Source: Dendrophyllia cribrosa (Eukaryota; Cnidaria; Anthozoa; Scleractinia; Dendrophylliidae). Taken from it: a DNA stretch of 64,000 nt. The translations under genes were made by a program, and so were the position numbers. Below the pieces are notes generated by a model. That model searched no databases and was not told the DNA's origin. It worked only from the letters and a program-made list of their open reading frames with translations. Positions 21,195 through 34,000 of this stretch are shown here, piece after piece (position 1 is the stretch's first letter; every line of letters starts with the position of its first letter). The stretch covers positions 26,644,792 to 26,708,791 of the forward strand of contig JAJLRJ010000011.1 of assembly GCA_024195265.1 (NCBI GenBank). Direction: 5' to 3'.

Positions 21195-21951
21195 ACTACT
21201 CAAATACTTTTATCCTCTGTTTCCTCAAACGCGAGGTACAACGTATTCACGCCATCACACGTATTGAGACACTCAAATCCAGTATTACCACATCAGACTC
21301 ACCCAGTCGTGTTCCTTTTGTTACACATACAACCTTGCCCTTCGCTCTATTTCATCCGTCATTCGTAAACATTTCAGTATTCTCTCCTCCTCCCAACGTT
21401 GCGCTAGTATATTAACATCCACACCCATTGTCGCCTACCGACGCACTAACAATCTTAGTGACATACTAGTTAGATCCAAACTACGTTCTAATAGCGACAC
21501 ACAAACCAACCTGCCCAGGGGATCCTTTAAATGCGGAAGCAACTGCCTCACTTGTAGCTACATTACTGACGGACGTACTAACTACTCATTTTCTGTCACT
21601 GGGGAAACCAGAACTATTACACATCACATTGACTGTAACTCAAAAAAACTCATCTACATGGTACACTGCCGACGTTGTAACAAACAGTACATAGGTGAAA
21701 CGAAACGGCGACTTAAAGACAGATTTAACGAACACCGAAGACCAGTTGACAGACCCACCCCTACCTCGAGACCTACTACAGTTTCAGACCATTTTCTTTC
21801 CGACAACCATTCACCCACTGACATGGAACTCATCCCATTAGAACTCATGCATTCATCTCGTAACACTACACGCAAAGCAAGGGAGGGTTTATTAATAGAA
21901 CGGGGTCAAACACTTGAACCCAAGGGTATCAATAAGCGCGAGGAATTGTAA
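21195..21951 (+). pseudogene. Second Penelope-like retroelement, decayed 3' part
   Basis: The open frame from about 21325 to TAA at 21949-21951 reads IRKHFSILSSSQRCASIL, then TPIVAYRRTNNLSDILVRSK, a cysteine cluster (FKCGSNCLTCSYI), and a GIY-YIG part, CRRCNKQYIGETKRRLKDRF. The upstream segment (SRVPFVTHT) is in another frame, so at least one frameshift separates them, and everything 5' is missing. The sequence differs clearly from the copy at 17230, so it belongs to another Penelope-like lineage. No inverted pseudo-LTR or target duplication was recognised. Confidence 0.9.
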
Positions 21952-22092
21952 ATCCCCCTATTTTATATTTATAGCACATGTCATCTTCTATTACTTATCT
22001 TGTATTATTCGAATTTCGTAACGTTTTTGCTTGTAACGTTATATTCCATTGTTTCTTGGTTATTTGAATTGTAACGATGTTGCCTATAATCA

Positions 22093-22140
22093 GTACCCTG
22101 AAGAAGTCAGGCCGTGCCTGACGAAATATTGGAAATATAC
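22093..22140 (+). ncRNA. Hammerhead-like motif after the second Penelope-like ORF
   Basis: CTGAAGA fits the core consensus CUGANGA. One extra A, then a perfect seven-base stem II (GTCAGGC/GCCTGAC, loop CGT), then GAAA and a minimal stem III (AT/AT). Stem I can pair GTACC with GG...TAC across an internal loop. It lies about 140 bp after the ORF, where such motifs are expected. Confidence 0.6.
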
Positions 22141-22149
22141 AATTTTTTT

Positions 22150-22578
22150 TCCCAACTGTACAGTCAGCCTTCTTATTTTGTTTATAATACTTCAGTCGTA
22201 AATTTGCTGACTAGATCCTCCAAGATCCGGTACCTTTGCAGTTGTCCGTTGGCTCTTGCCATTCAGTGTTCAAATACTTTTGTAGAATTTGGCAACCTTT
22301 CGCTTGTTCAAGGCATTTAGCTAGTGGGGAGGACGCGAATTCGAAGGAGCGGCGCAAAGAAAAATTGCGATGCGAGTGAAAAGAAAAAGAGAGAGACTGG
22401 AGAGTCTCCCTCGTTTCCCCGCGGGCTTAAACGCGAAGAAGGCCCTGGGGACAAGGTTGAATTAATTCCTAGACACCAGTTTCCTTCGCTACGCTAAAGG
22501 GAAATTGAAAAGTTGTTTATCGCCAAAGCCCTCTAATTATCAACACAAAACATGGAAACGCGGTAATTGTCACAGAAA
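22150..22578 (+). promoter_or_regulatory. Upstream region and probable 5' UTR of the DGK theta gene
   Basis: The 250 bp before the first exon are less AT-rich, with purine-rich and CG-containing stretches (22325-22450). An in-frame stop (TAA at 22564-22566) closes the frame upstream of the ATG at 22579. No TATA box or transcription start could be fixed from sequence. Confidence 0.4.
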
Positions 22579-22769
22579 ATGTCTTTTCCTTCAGAGGCTA
22601 ACGCAGAAACTATGCCTCGGTGTCTCTCTGATTCAAAGCTGGACGAAGCTTTCGCGGCGCACGGTCAGAGCGGACATCGTTTCGGCAGGGACCTTTACTC
22701 GTCCAACGTACTGTCATCACTGCACCGACTTACTCTGGGGTCTAACAAATCAAGGACTTATATGTGAAG
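22579..22769 (+). CDS. DGKQ: DGK theta exon 1: start and first half of C1 domain 1, with frameshift
   Basis: From ATG 22579 the frame reads [20 protein letters not shown] and ends GQSGHRFGR. The C1 continuation [20 protein letters not shown] is in the next frame. The switch is at the run GGG near 22688-22690; two more bases there would give the canonical H-x12-C-x2-C spacing and the phase-1 end that exon 2 needs. Donor GTAAAAG at 22770. An acceptor-like TCTTTTCCTTCAG overlaps the start, so an upstream non-coding exon is possible. Confidence 0.85.
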
Positions 22770-25048
22770 GTAAAAGAAGCTTTTAAAAATACACACTTTA
22801 GATCACTTGTGTGGTTAATTTTTGGCGCTTGCGATCGGTGGGTTTATAAGGCAAAACTTCATCTTCCAAATGTCGATTTCGTGCCAGCAACATGCTATGC
22901 CGAAGTATACACCGGCCACTCTCGATTCTCATACGAGTTTATGAGTTTAAAATAACTTATATATATTGATGACTTAGCAACATACATACAGTCTTACAGA
23001 TTTATTGCTCAACTCTCTTTTTCTGTTTGTTTAAAACCTAATAATTAATAAACCGTAGTATGTTTTTTCCATCGCTTAAGCTTATAAGTTCTTGGGAGAA
23101 TTCTCGTGATTCGGGAAGATCTTATATGAAGTCGATTATTCGTTCTTCAATTCATATCGACTCGGTTTTTCGTGGTTTAAGTGGCTCTTTATTAAGACTT
23201 CTATTATATCTAAAGGCTTAGCAGATGCAAAAACAATTGTTAATTCACACAGGTTTTTGGAATTGTTTTATACGTGCAATGTTTGCGCAAAACCATCTGC
23301 CATAGTGACATGTAAAATAACACTGCGTTCATTTCTATTAATAAAGTGATGCAGATTTATATAAGTAGTTTATTTAGTTCTGTATTATTCAGATATAGAA
23401 GTCATTTTGATAATTTAATTCTCCCGCGAAGGCTGGACTTAAAAGAACTCTTTTAAGACATAGAATTGGTTGTGGTGTTTTGAGATGAGCTGTAGGGGAA
23501 AAACTTGTCTTTTTGAATGATTTAGAGCCCAAGCAGGAAATTAGAGGACGTCATATGTAAATTACCAACCTGTGTATGACAGTTTTACAGGTTTAATTTT
23601 TTCCAGTTTTTTTTAACCATCAAGAATAGATAATGAAAATAATTATTTTGGCAGAAAAGTTTAATGCCTTGTTTAACCATTCTAGGTTGCTTGTAGCTGG
23701 ATTTTGTTCGAAAAAGTCAATATCACTTTTTTTCAGTCATTGAATTGAAATGCCAGAGATCTTTGGCAGAAAGAATGGATGGACAGCTTTTTTTCGTTTT
23801 TCAAGATAAATGGAGAAAAGTGTTTTGAATACAAATACCAATACAGTCAGTTCTCTCAAAACCGACACACCTGAAAGGCAGACATCTGTGGCTGGCTGCT
23901 GGTTCTGGCCCAATTGGACCCAGGTTCTGTATTTTCTTGATTAAAAGCCGGGCCCAGGGGCCGGGCCCCATGTAACTGATTTCACCATGAAACAATGTAG
24001 TTTCATTAGGTGAAATAAACCGCAGGTTCAAGATCAGGGAACATCACTTGAATTTCTGGTCAAAGTTTTATTACAGTTTATTGACCATACACTGTATATT
24101 AAATTCTCTTTGAGAAAAATGATGAAAAATTGCCCATGTTTAATAAACGCCAGGCCTTGAATAAATGCCAGGTTGAAATAAATGAAGGGGTCCACAAGGC
24201 TGAGTTTTAAACAAATGCCCCCAGTGTTTAATCAAGAAAATATGGTAATTGTCTGCATTTTATCTAAAGACATCTCGGCTAAAGCCAGTCCCAAGGGTAC
24301 CTGACTAACTGTTATTGGCGTTTGACAAGTTTCTATCACCACTAACTTAAATTGACCGCAAGCTGTCATGTAATATGAATGCATGCATATTGTTGTGTAT
24401 AAAATTTCTGGGGTGATGTATTTGACTGCATTTTGTCACAATGAAAAGAACAACACATAATATAGATAATTGATAATATAGATATTAATTAGATATTAAT
24501 CAATATTGTGAACACACGCAATATCAATAATAACTGATATTATTCTGTCCTAAAATCAATAATTGTGCCCAAAAATTAGCCTTGATCAGTGTAACAGACT
24601 GTTTACCATCCCGTATTTTCTTGTGTGTTCGTCGAGAATTATGACCTTGCAAGTCTCGGCAAGCTTAAAACAGGGTAGAGTACAAAAACTTTGCTTCCAC
24701 CCAGGGGGGGGGGGGGGGGGGGGGGGGGGAGGGGGTACTCAATAAAGTTTTGTACAGGGATGAAAGGTAATCCTTTTATAATAATACCTACTATACATGT
24801 AGTTGACTTGTATTTGACACAGGAAAAACAAATTAAAGAAGTGTTAATATTGAGCAAGGTTTAAACATTAAAATACTTTAATAAACAAATTAAGTAGCCA
24901 TTACATGAGACCTACTGTAAATGGCAGTTTTTCCTAAGCATTTCAGGAGTTGAAGTATAGAAAAGGGTACGCTTTTATATACCTCCAGCCTAAAAAAGGT
25001 ACCCCTTTCGGGCAGAGCTCATCCCCGTATAGCCCATTATGGGGATTA

Positions 25049-25080
<32 letters not shown>

Positions 25081-28000
25081 CCGGTTTCACCCACCCGAGT
25101 AGTTTTTGTACTCTGTCCAGTATTTACATGTAGCATACCATGACATTCTAAGATGGCTGCTAAATGAACTGAACGATCAACTGGACAAGTTACATGAGAG
25201 AAAATTGGGAATAGTGAACAGTCTACATGTATCTGTGGAAGATTTGGCAACTAATTACCTTGCAAGGAACTTGGTTACCAAGAAAATGAAAACCTATTAT
25301 GGTGTCACTGTCTCCTCCAATTTTTGTTTGAGTGTGTTCACTTAACATCCCTTTCAACTTTATTTGCTTGTTTCTGGTTTTAGTTTGTAATTTTGTGAGT
25401 CACGAGCGCTGCATGCAAATTGTGGTAACTCCTTGCATTTCCATTGCAACATCTTTAGTTAAGGTAAGTGAAATCTGTTTGCATTTTAAATAAGTAAACC
25501 ACATTCTTTTAGAGTTGACAATTGATCAGTTGTCCATCTTACTCATGGAGTTGGATTCGAAAGCATAGGGCTGGTTTCACTAGTGATGGAAGCAATGGAA
25601 GCGGAATTGGAAGAAAAAGGAAACCTTCTGATCCTTCCGATTCCGATTGCAACTCGATTTTAATTTTTGATTTACACTAGAACCAACGTCTCCTTACACT
25701 TCTGATCCGTTCCCCCTTCCGATTGCATCGTTAGTGGGAACCAGCTCTTAAATTACACTGAAAGTGTTAGGTTGTGAGTTCATATGATCAGACCAGTGCT
25801 ATGATGGTCAGAGTTGGATAACTCCTGACACCAGTTCAACCGTGCTACAGTGTAAAAGTCTGTGTGATGGAATCCTGTCAAAGCTAACATCAAGGTTAAC
25901 ATCAAGGCTAACATTAAGGCTAACATCAAGGCTGTCGAAAATCACCACCTACTTTGTTAAAATGTATATCAACCAGCAGTGTGTTTTTTGCTAGTTCTTG
26001 AGATGAGATTCAACTGTGTCTGGTTACTTTCCAAAGTCAAGCATCTACTTTAAACTACATGCAACCACTGTTTAAGCACGCATGGAAATCAGAAAGGCAC
26101 AATTTAGGCACGATTTAGGCACACTTTACGCACAGTTTGTGATGGACTTTTCCTGTATTAGAGTTTAGTCTAAATTAGTCAATAATGAGACTACTATTAA
26201 AATCGACAAGCCATTTTTTTTTCATTGAATACTTAAAAGAAAAAAGGAAAAAAATATTTGAAAGCACTGTTTAGGCACTTTTAAGCACAGTTTTGGCACG
26301 TTCAAGGCACAGTTAAGGCACAATTTACATTAGGCATGATTTACACAATTTACATAAATTTATGCACGATTTAGGCCAATTTGCGCACGATTAACGCACA
26401 ATTAACGACAACTGTTTGTGCCATGGCATGCTAGGATTCCCGTAATTCATGCCAATGCCGGTAAAAAGTGATTAATATATGTGGTTTAAAAACGACAGTC
26501 TAACTTAATTGTAATTTTCCTACAATTTTCAACATGCTATGTTATATTAATTTTGTGACTGTATAACTAACTCTTGATCAAGAAGCTGATTTTATGAACA
26601 TTTAAAATGTATTACTTTTTTTAGCTATATTTCTGCTGGGAATAAAGTGGAAATGACTTTTAGTTATAAAATGCAGGTTGTGACGGCTGGTAGGATGTTG
26701 CTTCTGATCAGCAGTATAGCTCACTTGTTAAAAAGGATATTTTTATTATTTTTCCATTAGCTTATAATAAGCCATAGCCTAATGCCCCATTCACACCAAC
26801 GGTTAAACATGTTTAAATGTTGTTTAGTTTAACTATGTTTTAGCCTCTATCTTGAACGTTTTGAAATGTCAGTATGACTCAAACTACTGGAATGGTAATA
26901 AAGTCAATAAAGTTTCTTTTAGTAAAGATTTCATTCCAAATATTACGGGAGGTTAGGTGGTATTTTTCTAAACCTGTTTTAAACTAAACAACATTTAAAC
27001 ATGTTGAAGCGTTGGTGTGAATGGGGTATTAGTCAAGGTTTTGATTAATCATAAGTTTTTACTTCTTAATAGGAAGTTTTATTGCTGTTACAGCTACAGT
27101 TGAAAAAAACTAAATTGTGCGTGGTTAGACTGCAAAATAATGTTACGAGCAGTGTTTCAAAAGAGTCCATTTTACACTCTCTCTGTTAATCGACAAAAGA
27201 CACTCCCAGGAGATATATCTTCAACAACTTAAAATTGTGGCCAAATCTTAACACCATCTGATTTGAAATAGTTTTTAATTACTAGTTAAAGAGCAATTTT
27301 TAGCGAAATTTGCAGATATGATCACCAGTACCGTGCGCATAAAAAAAAATAAGGAAATATTTCTCATGCCATACATGTATATTTTATTACACAGGAACCC
27401 ATCGCTCACAGTTGGAGTGGTCCTCATTTTATCGTAAACGTTTCTGCTGTGTTTGTAGGAAAAGACTTGATGAACATACTGCATTTAGATGCCAAGGTTG
27501 GTCAGGATCATTTGATAGAAAGGATATAAATCATTAAATTGTGAACTACGATGTTTCAATGTATCTAACATCATTATCAAGTAGAAAGGGACAGAAGGAA
27601 AAGGGAATTATATTTATTATCTAAATTACAGATATTTACTCAGGCCTTTAAGTGTTGCATTCACAAACGTCTTTTGAACACAAGAACTGAAAATTTGAAT
27701 GTTATTGTGTATTGTTACATGTAGTATAGTATCTTTATTCATTTCATTCAATTGAGCTGCAGTGAATCACTGATTGACCTTCTCCAGGAACATTGATTCC
27801 TCTCTCCAATTGGCTATTCCCTGGTGAAAATCTTTGCAGGATCTTTGAATCCTTTATGAAGATCCTTGAAGATCTGCATGAAGATCCTAGTGCAGATCTT
27901 TGAGGATCCTTATGAAAAATCCTCAAAGAGCTTCAAGGTTTTATGAACAAAAGCACCAGGATTTGTGTGTGAAATCTTTAGAAAAAAAAAACGACCGGGT

Positions 28001-31000
28001 TCAAGCTTGAAAATTAAACTGTAAAACAAACTACAGATCGGAAGCTTCTGATCAAATGCAATCTTGTAACCTCAGTCTGTGACTGTCTAACCCTGGTGAG
28101 AATCTTTGAAGGATCTTTAAGAATCCTTAAAGATCTGCATTAGGATCTGTGAGGATCTTACTGAGGATCTTAATAAAGATCTTTAAGGATCTTTTAATAT
28201 CTTGCAAGATCCTCAGTCAATAATCTTGCCAAGATCTTCAAGGATCCTTTACATTTGTAAATTCTTGGCAAAGATCTTCAAGGATCTTTAAAGATCTTCA
28301 AAGATCTTGGCAAGATATTGGCAAGATCCTTCAAAGGATCTTATTACGATCCTTGAAAGATCCTTATAAATTCTTGAGGATCTTAAAGGATCCTTGCAAA
28401 GATCCTCACAACAATATTCTGCTAGGATCCTTGTAAGATCCTTTCAAGATCGTCTTCAATTCCTTGAGGATCTTTGTAAAAAATTCTACAAGAAATTGAA
28501 TATGAAGAATCTTTCAGGATCTTTCAAAGATCCTGTGAGGATCCTTTAAAGATCTTTATCTTTAAGGGTCTTTGACAGGTTTTTGAAGATCTTCAAAGAT
28601 CCCTGAAGATCCCGTGAGGATTTTCACCAGGGAAGGCTTGATGAACTACAAGGGACAATTTGATGCTGATCACTATTAAATATTAAATATAGTTTAATAA
28701 CCTCATTTACTATTTCTTTTTATAGTTTGTGATTATTTTACTCATGAAGAATGCAAGGAGTTTAGTGTTAGCGATTGTAAGAAGTGTTCATCATATTCCC
28801 CGCATATACAAAAGGTATGTCGTGTACTGAATATATGTATAGGGAAATTGTTTATTGTTGTCATGGAAAATCTTGTTAAGAGAAACATCTGTGCAAAAAT
28901 ACTGTGAGTATCACTATAAGTTGGATAATATTGTCTTTATTGGTTGCACCTTGAAGATTTCATCCTCATTCCAGATTAATTAGAACCATTACAGAACATG
29001 TACTAAAAAGCTTTCATTCGAATGGTCACACTTAGATTTCATCCTCATTCCAGATTAATTAGAACCATTACAGAACATGTACTAAAAAGCTTTCATTCGA
29101 ATGGTCACACTTAGATTTCATCCTCATTCCAGATTAATTAGAACCATTACAGAACATGTACTAAAAAGCTTTCATTCGAATGGTCACACTTAGATTTCAT
29201 CCTCATTCCAGATTAATTAGAACCATTACAGAACATGTACTAAAAAGCTTTCATTCGAATGGTCACACTTAGATTTCATCCTCATTCCAGATTAATTAGA
29301 ACCATTACAGAACATGTACTAAAAAGCTTTCATTCGAATGGTCACACTTAGATTTCATCCTCATTCCAGATTAATTAGAACCATTACAGAACATGTACTA
29401 AAAAGCTTTCATTCGAATGGTCACACTTAGATTTCATCCTCATTCCAGATTAATTAGAACCATTACAGAACATGTACTAAAAAGCTTTCATTCGAATGGT
29501 CACACTTAGATTTCATCCTCATTCCAGATTAATTAGAACCATTACAGAACATGTACTAAAAAGCTTTCATTCGAATGGTCACACTTAGATTTCATCCTCA
29601 TTCCAGATTAATTAGAACCATTACAGAACATGTACTAAAAAGCTTTCATTCGAATGGTCACACTTAGATTTCATCCTCATTCCAGATTAATTAGAACCAT
29701 TACAGAACATGTACTAAAAAGCTTTCATTCGAATGGTCACACTTAGATTTCATCCTCATTCCAGATTAATTAGAACCATTACAGAACATGTACTAAAAAG
29801 CTTTCATTCGAATGGTCACACTTAGATTTCATCCTCATTCCAGATTAATTAGAACCATTACAGAACATGTACTAAAAAGCTTTCATTCGAATGGTCACAC
29901 TTAGATTTCATCCTCATTCCAGATTAATTAGAACCATTACAGAACATGTACTAAAAAGCTTTCATTCGAATGGTCACACTTAGATTTCATCCTCATTCCA
30001 GATTAATTAGAACCATTACAGAACATGTACTAAAAAGCTTTCATTCGAATGGTCACACTTAGATTTCATCCTCATTCCAGATTAATTAGAACCATTACAG
30101 AACATGTACTAAAAAGCTTTCATTCGAATGGTCACACTTAGATTTCATCCTCATTCCAGATTAATTAGAACCATTACAGAACATGTACTAAAAAGCTTTC
30201 ATTCGAATGGTCACACTTAGATTTCATCCTCATTCCAGATTAATTAGAACCATTACAGAACATGTACTAAAAAGCTTTCATTCGAATGGTCACACTTAGA
30301 TTTCATCCTCATTCCAGATTAATTAGAACCATTACAGAACATGTACTAAAAAGCTTTCATTCGAATGGTCACACTTAGATTTCATCCTCATTCCAGATTA
30401 ATTAGAACCATTACAGAACATGTACTAAAAAGCTTTCATTCGAATGGTCACACTTAGATTTCATCCTCATTCCAGATTAATTAGAACCATTACAGAACAT
30501 GTACTAAAAAGCTTTCATTCGAATGGTCACACTTAGATTTCATCCTCATTCCAGATTAATTAGAACCATTACAGAACATGTACTAAAAAGCTTTCATTCG
30601 AATGGTCACACTTAGATTTCATCCTCATTCCAGATTAATTAGAACCATTACAGAACATGTACTAAAAAGCTTTCATTCGAATGGTCACACTTAGATTTCA
30701 TCCTCATTCCAGATTAATTAGAACCATTACAGAACATGTACTAAAAAGCTTTCATTCGAATGGTCACACTTAGATTTCATCCTCATTCCAGATTAATTAG
30801 AACCATTACAGAACATGTACTAAAAAGCTTTCATTCGAATGGTCACACTTAGATTTCATCCTCATTCCAGATTAATTAGAACCATTACAGAACATGTACT
30901 AAAAAGCTTTCATTCGAATGGTCACACTTAGATTTCATCCTCATTCCAGATTAATTAGAACCATTACAGAACATGTACTAAAAAGCTTTCATTCGAATGG

Positions 31001-34000
31001 TCACACTTAGATTTCATCCTCATTCCAGATTAATTAGAACCATTACAGAACATGTACTAAAAAGCTTTCATTCGAATGGTCACACTTAGATTTCATCCTC
31101 ATTCCAGATTAATTAGAACCATTACAGAACATGTACTAAAAAGCTTTCATTCGAATGGTCACACTTAGATTTCATCCTCATTCCAGATTAATTAGAACCA
31201 TTACAGAACATGTACTAAAAAGCTTTCATTCGAATGGTCACACTTAGATTTCATCCTCATTCCAGATTAATTAGAACCATTACAGAACATGTACTAAAAA
31301 GCTTTCATTCGAATGGTCACACTTAGATTTCATCCTCATTCCAGATTAATTAGAACCATTACAGAACATGTACTAAAAAGCTTTCATTCGAATGGTCACA
31401 CTTAGATTTCATCCTCATTCCAGATTAATTAGAACCATTACAGAACATGTACTAAAAAGCTTTCATTCGAATGGTCACACTTAGATTTCATCCTCATTCC
31501 AGATTAATTAGAACCATTACAGAACATGTACTAAAAAGCTTTCATTCGAATGGTCACACTTAGATTTCATCCTCATTCCAGATTAATTAGAACCATTACA
31601 GAACATGTACTAAAAAGCTTTCATTCGAATGGTCACACTTAGATTTCATCCTCATTCCAGATTAATTAGAACCATTACAGAACATGTACTAAAAAGCTTT
31701 CATTCGAATGGTCACACTTAGATTTCATCCTCATTCCAGATTAATTAGAACCATTACAGAACATGTACTAAAAAGCTTTCATTCGAATGGTCACACTTAG
31801 ATTTCATCCTCATTCCAGATTAATTAGAACCATTACAGAACATGTACTAAAAAGCTTTCATTCGAATGGTCACACTTAGATTTCATCCTCATTCCAGATT
31901 AATTAGAACCATTACAGAACATGTACTAAAAAGCTTTCATTCAAATGGTCACACTTAGATTTCATCCTCATTCCAGATTAATTAGAACCATTACAGAACA
32001 TGTACTAAAAAGCTTTCATTCAAATGGTCACACTTAGATTTCATCCTCATTCCAGATTAATTAGAACCATTACAGAACATGTACTAAAAAGCTTTCATTC
32101 GAATGGTCACACTTAGATTTCATCCTCATTCCAGATTAATTAGAACCATTACAGAACATGTACTAAAAAGCTTTCATTCAAATGGTCACACTTAGATTTC
32201 ATCCTCATTCCAGATTAATTAGAACCATTACAGAACATGTACTAAAAAGCTTTCATTCAAATGGTCACACTTAGATTTCATCCTCATTCCAGATTAATTA
32301 GAACCATTACAGAACATGTACTAAAAAGCTTTCATTCGAATGGTCACACTTAGATTTCATCCTCATTCCAGATTAATTAGAACCATTACAGAACATGTAC
32401 TAAAAAGCTTTCATTCGAATGGTCACACTTAGATTTCATCCTCATTCCAGATTAATTAGAACCATTACAGAACATGTACTAAAAAGCTTTCATTCGAATG
32501 GTCACACTTAGATTTCATCCTCATTCCAGATTAATTAGAACCATTACAGAACATGTACTAAAAAGCTTTCATTCGAATGGTCACACTTAGATTTCATCCT
32601 CATTCCAGATTAATTAGAACCATTACAGAACATGTACTAAAAAGCTTTCATTCGAATGGTCACACTTAGATTTCATCCTCATTCCAGATTAATTAGAACC
32701 ATTACAGAACATGTACTAAAAAGCTTTCATTCGAATGGTCACACTTAGATTTCATCCTCATTCCAGATTAATTAGAACCATTACAGAACATGTACTAAAA
32801 AGCTTTCATTCGAATGGTCACACTTAGATTTCATCCTCATTCCAGATTAATTAGAACCATTACAGAACATGTACTAAAAAGCTTTCATTCGAATGGTCAC
32901 ACTTAGATTTCATCCTCATTCCAGATTAATTAGAACCATTACAGAACATGTACTAAAAAGCTTTCATTCGAATGGTCACACTTAGATTTCATCCTCATTC
33001 CAGATTAATTAGAACCATTACAGAACATGTACTAAAAAGCTTTCATTCGAATGGTCACACTTAGATTTCATCCTCATTCCAGATTAATTAGAACCATTAC
33101 AGAACATGTACTAAAAAGCTTTCATTCGAATGGTCACACTTAGATTTCATCCTCATTCCAGATTAATTAGAACCATTACAGAACATGTACTAAAAAGCTT
33201 TCATTCGAATGGTCACACTTAGATTTCATCCTCATTCCAGATTAATTAGAACCATTACAGAACATGTACTAAAAAGCTTTCATTCGAATGGTCACACTTA
33301 GATTTCATCCTCATTCCAGATTAATTAGAACCATTACAGAACATGTACTAAAAAGCTTTCATTCGAATGGTCACACTTAGATTTCATCCTCATTCCAGAT
33401 TAATTAGAACCATTACAGAACATGTACTAAAAAGCTTTCATTCGAATGGTCACACTTAGATTTCATCCTCATTCCAGATTAATTAGAACCATTACAGAAC
33501 ATGTACTAAAAAGCTTTCATTCGAATGGTCACACTTAGATTTCATCCTCATTCCAGATTAATTAGAACCATTACAGAACATGTACTAAAAAGCTTTCATT
33601 CGAATGGTCACACTTAGATTTCATCCTCATTCCAGATTAATTAGAACCATTACAGAACATGTACTAAAAAGCTTTCATTCGAATGGTCACACTTAGATTT
33701 CATCCTCATTCCAGATTAATTAGAACCATTACAGAACATGTACTAAAAAGCTTTCATTCGAATGGTCACACTTAGATTTCATCCTCATTCCAGATTAATT
33801 AGAACCATTACAGAACATGTACTAAAAAGCTTTCATTCGAATGGTCACACTTAGATTTCATCCTCATTCCAGATTAATTAGAACCATTACAGAACATGTA
33901 CTAAAAAGCTTTCATTCGAATGGTCACACTTAGATTTCATCCTCATTCCAGATTAATTAGAACCATTACAGAACATGTACTAAAAAGCTTTCATTCGAAT

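Noticed and set aside
22505..22578. Earlier start for DGK theta in the frame of the C1 cysteines
   Set aside because: That frame lacks the conserved GHxF histidine of the C1 domain and reads as basic, low-complexity sequence; the ATG at 22579 has the histidine in frame.
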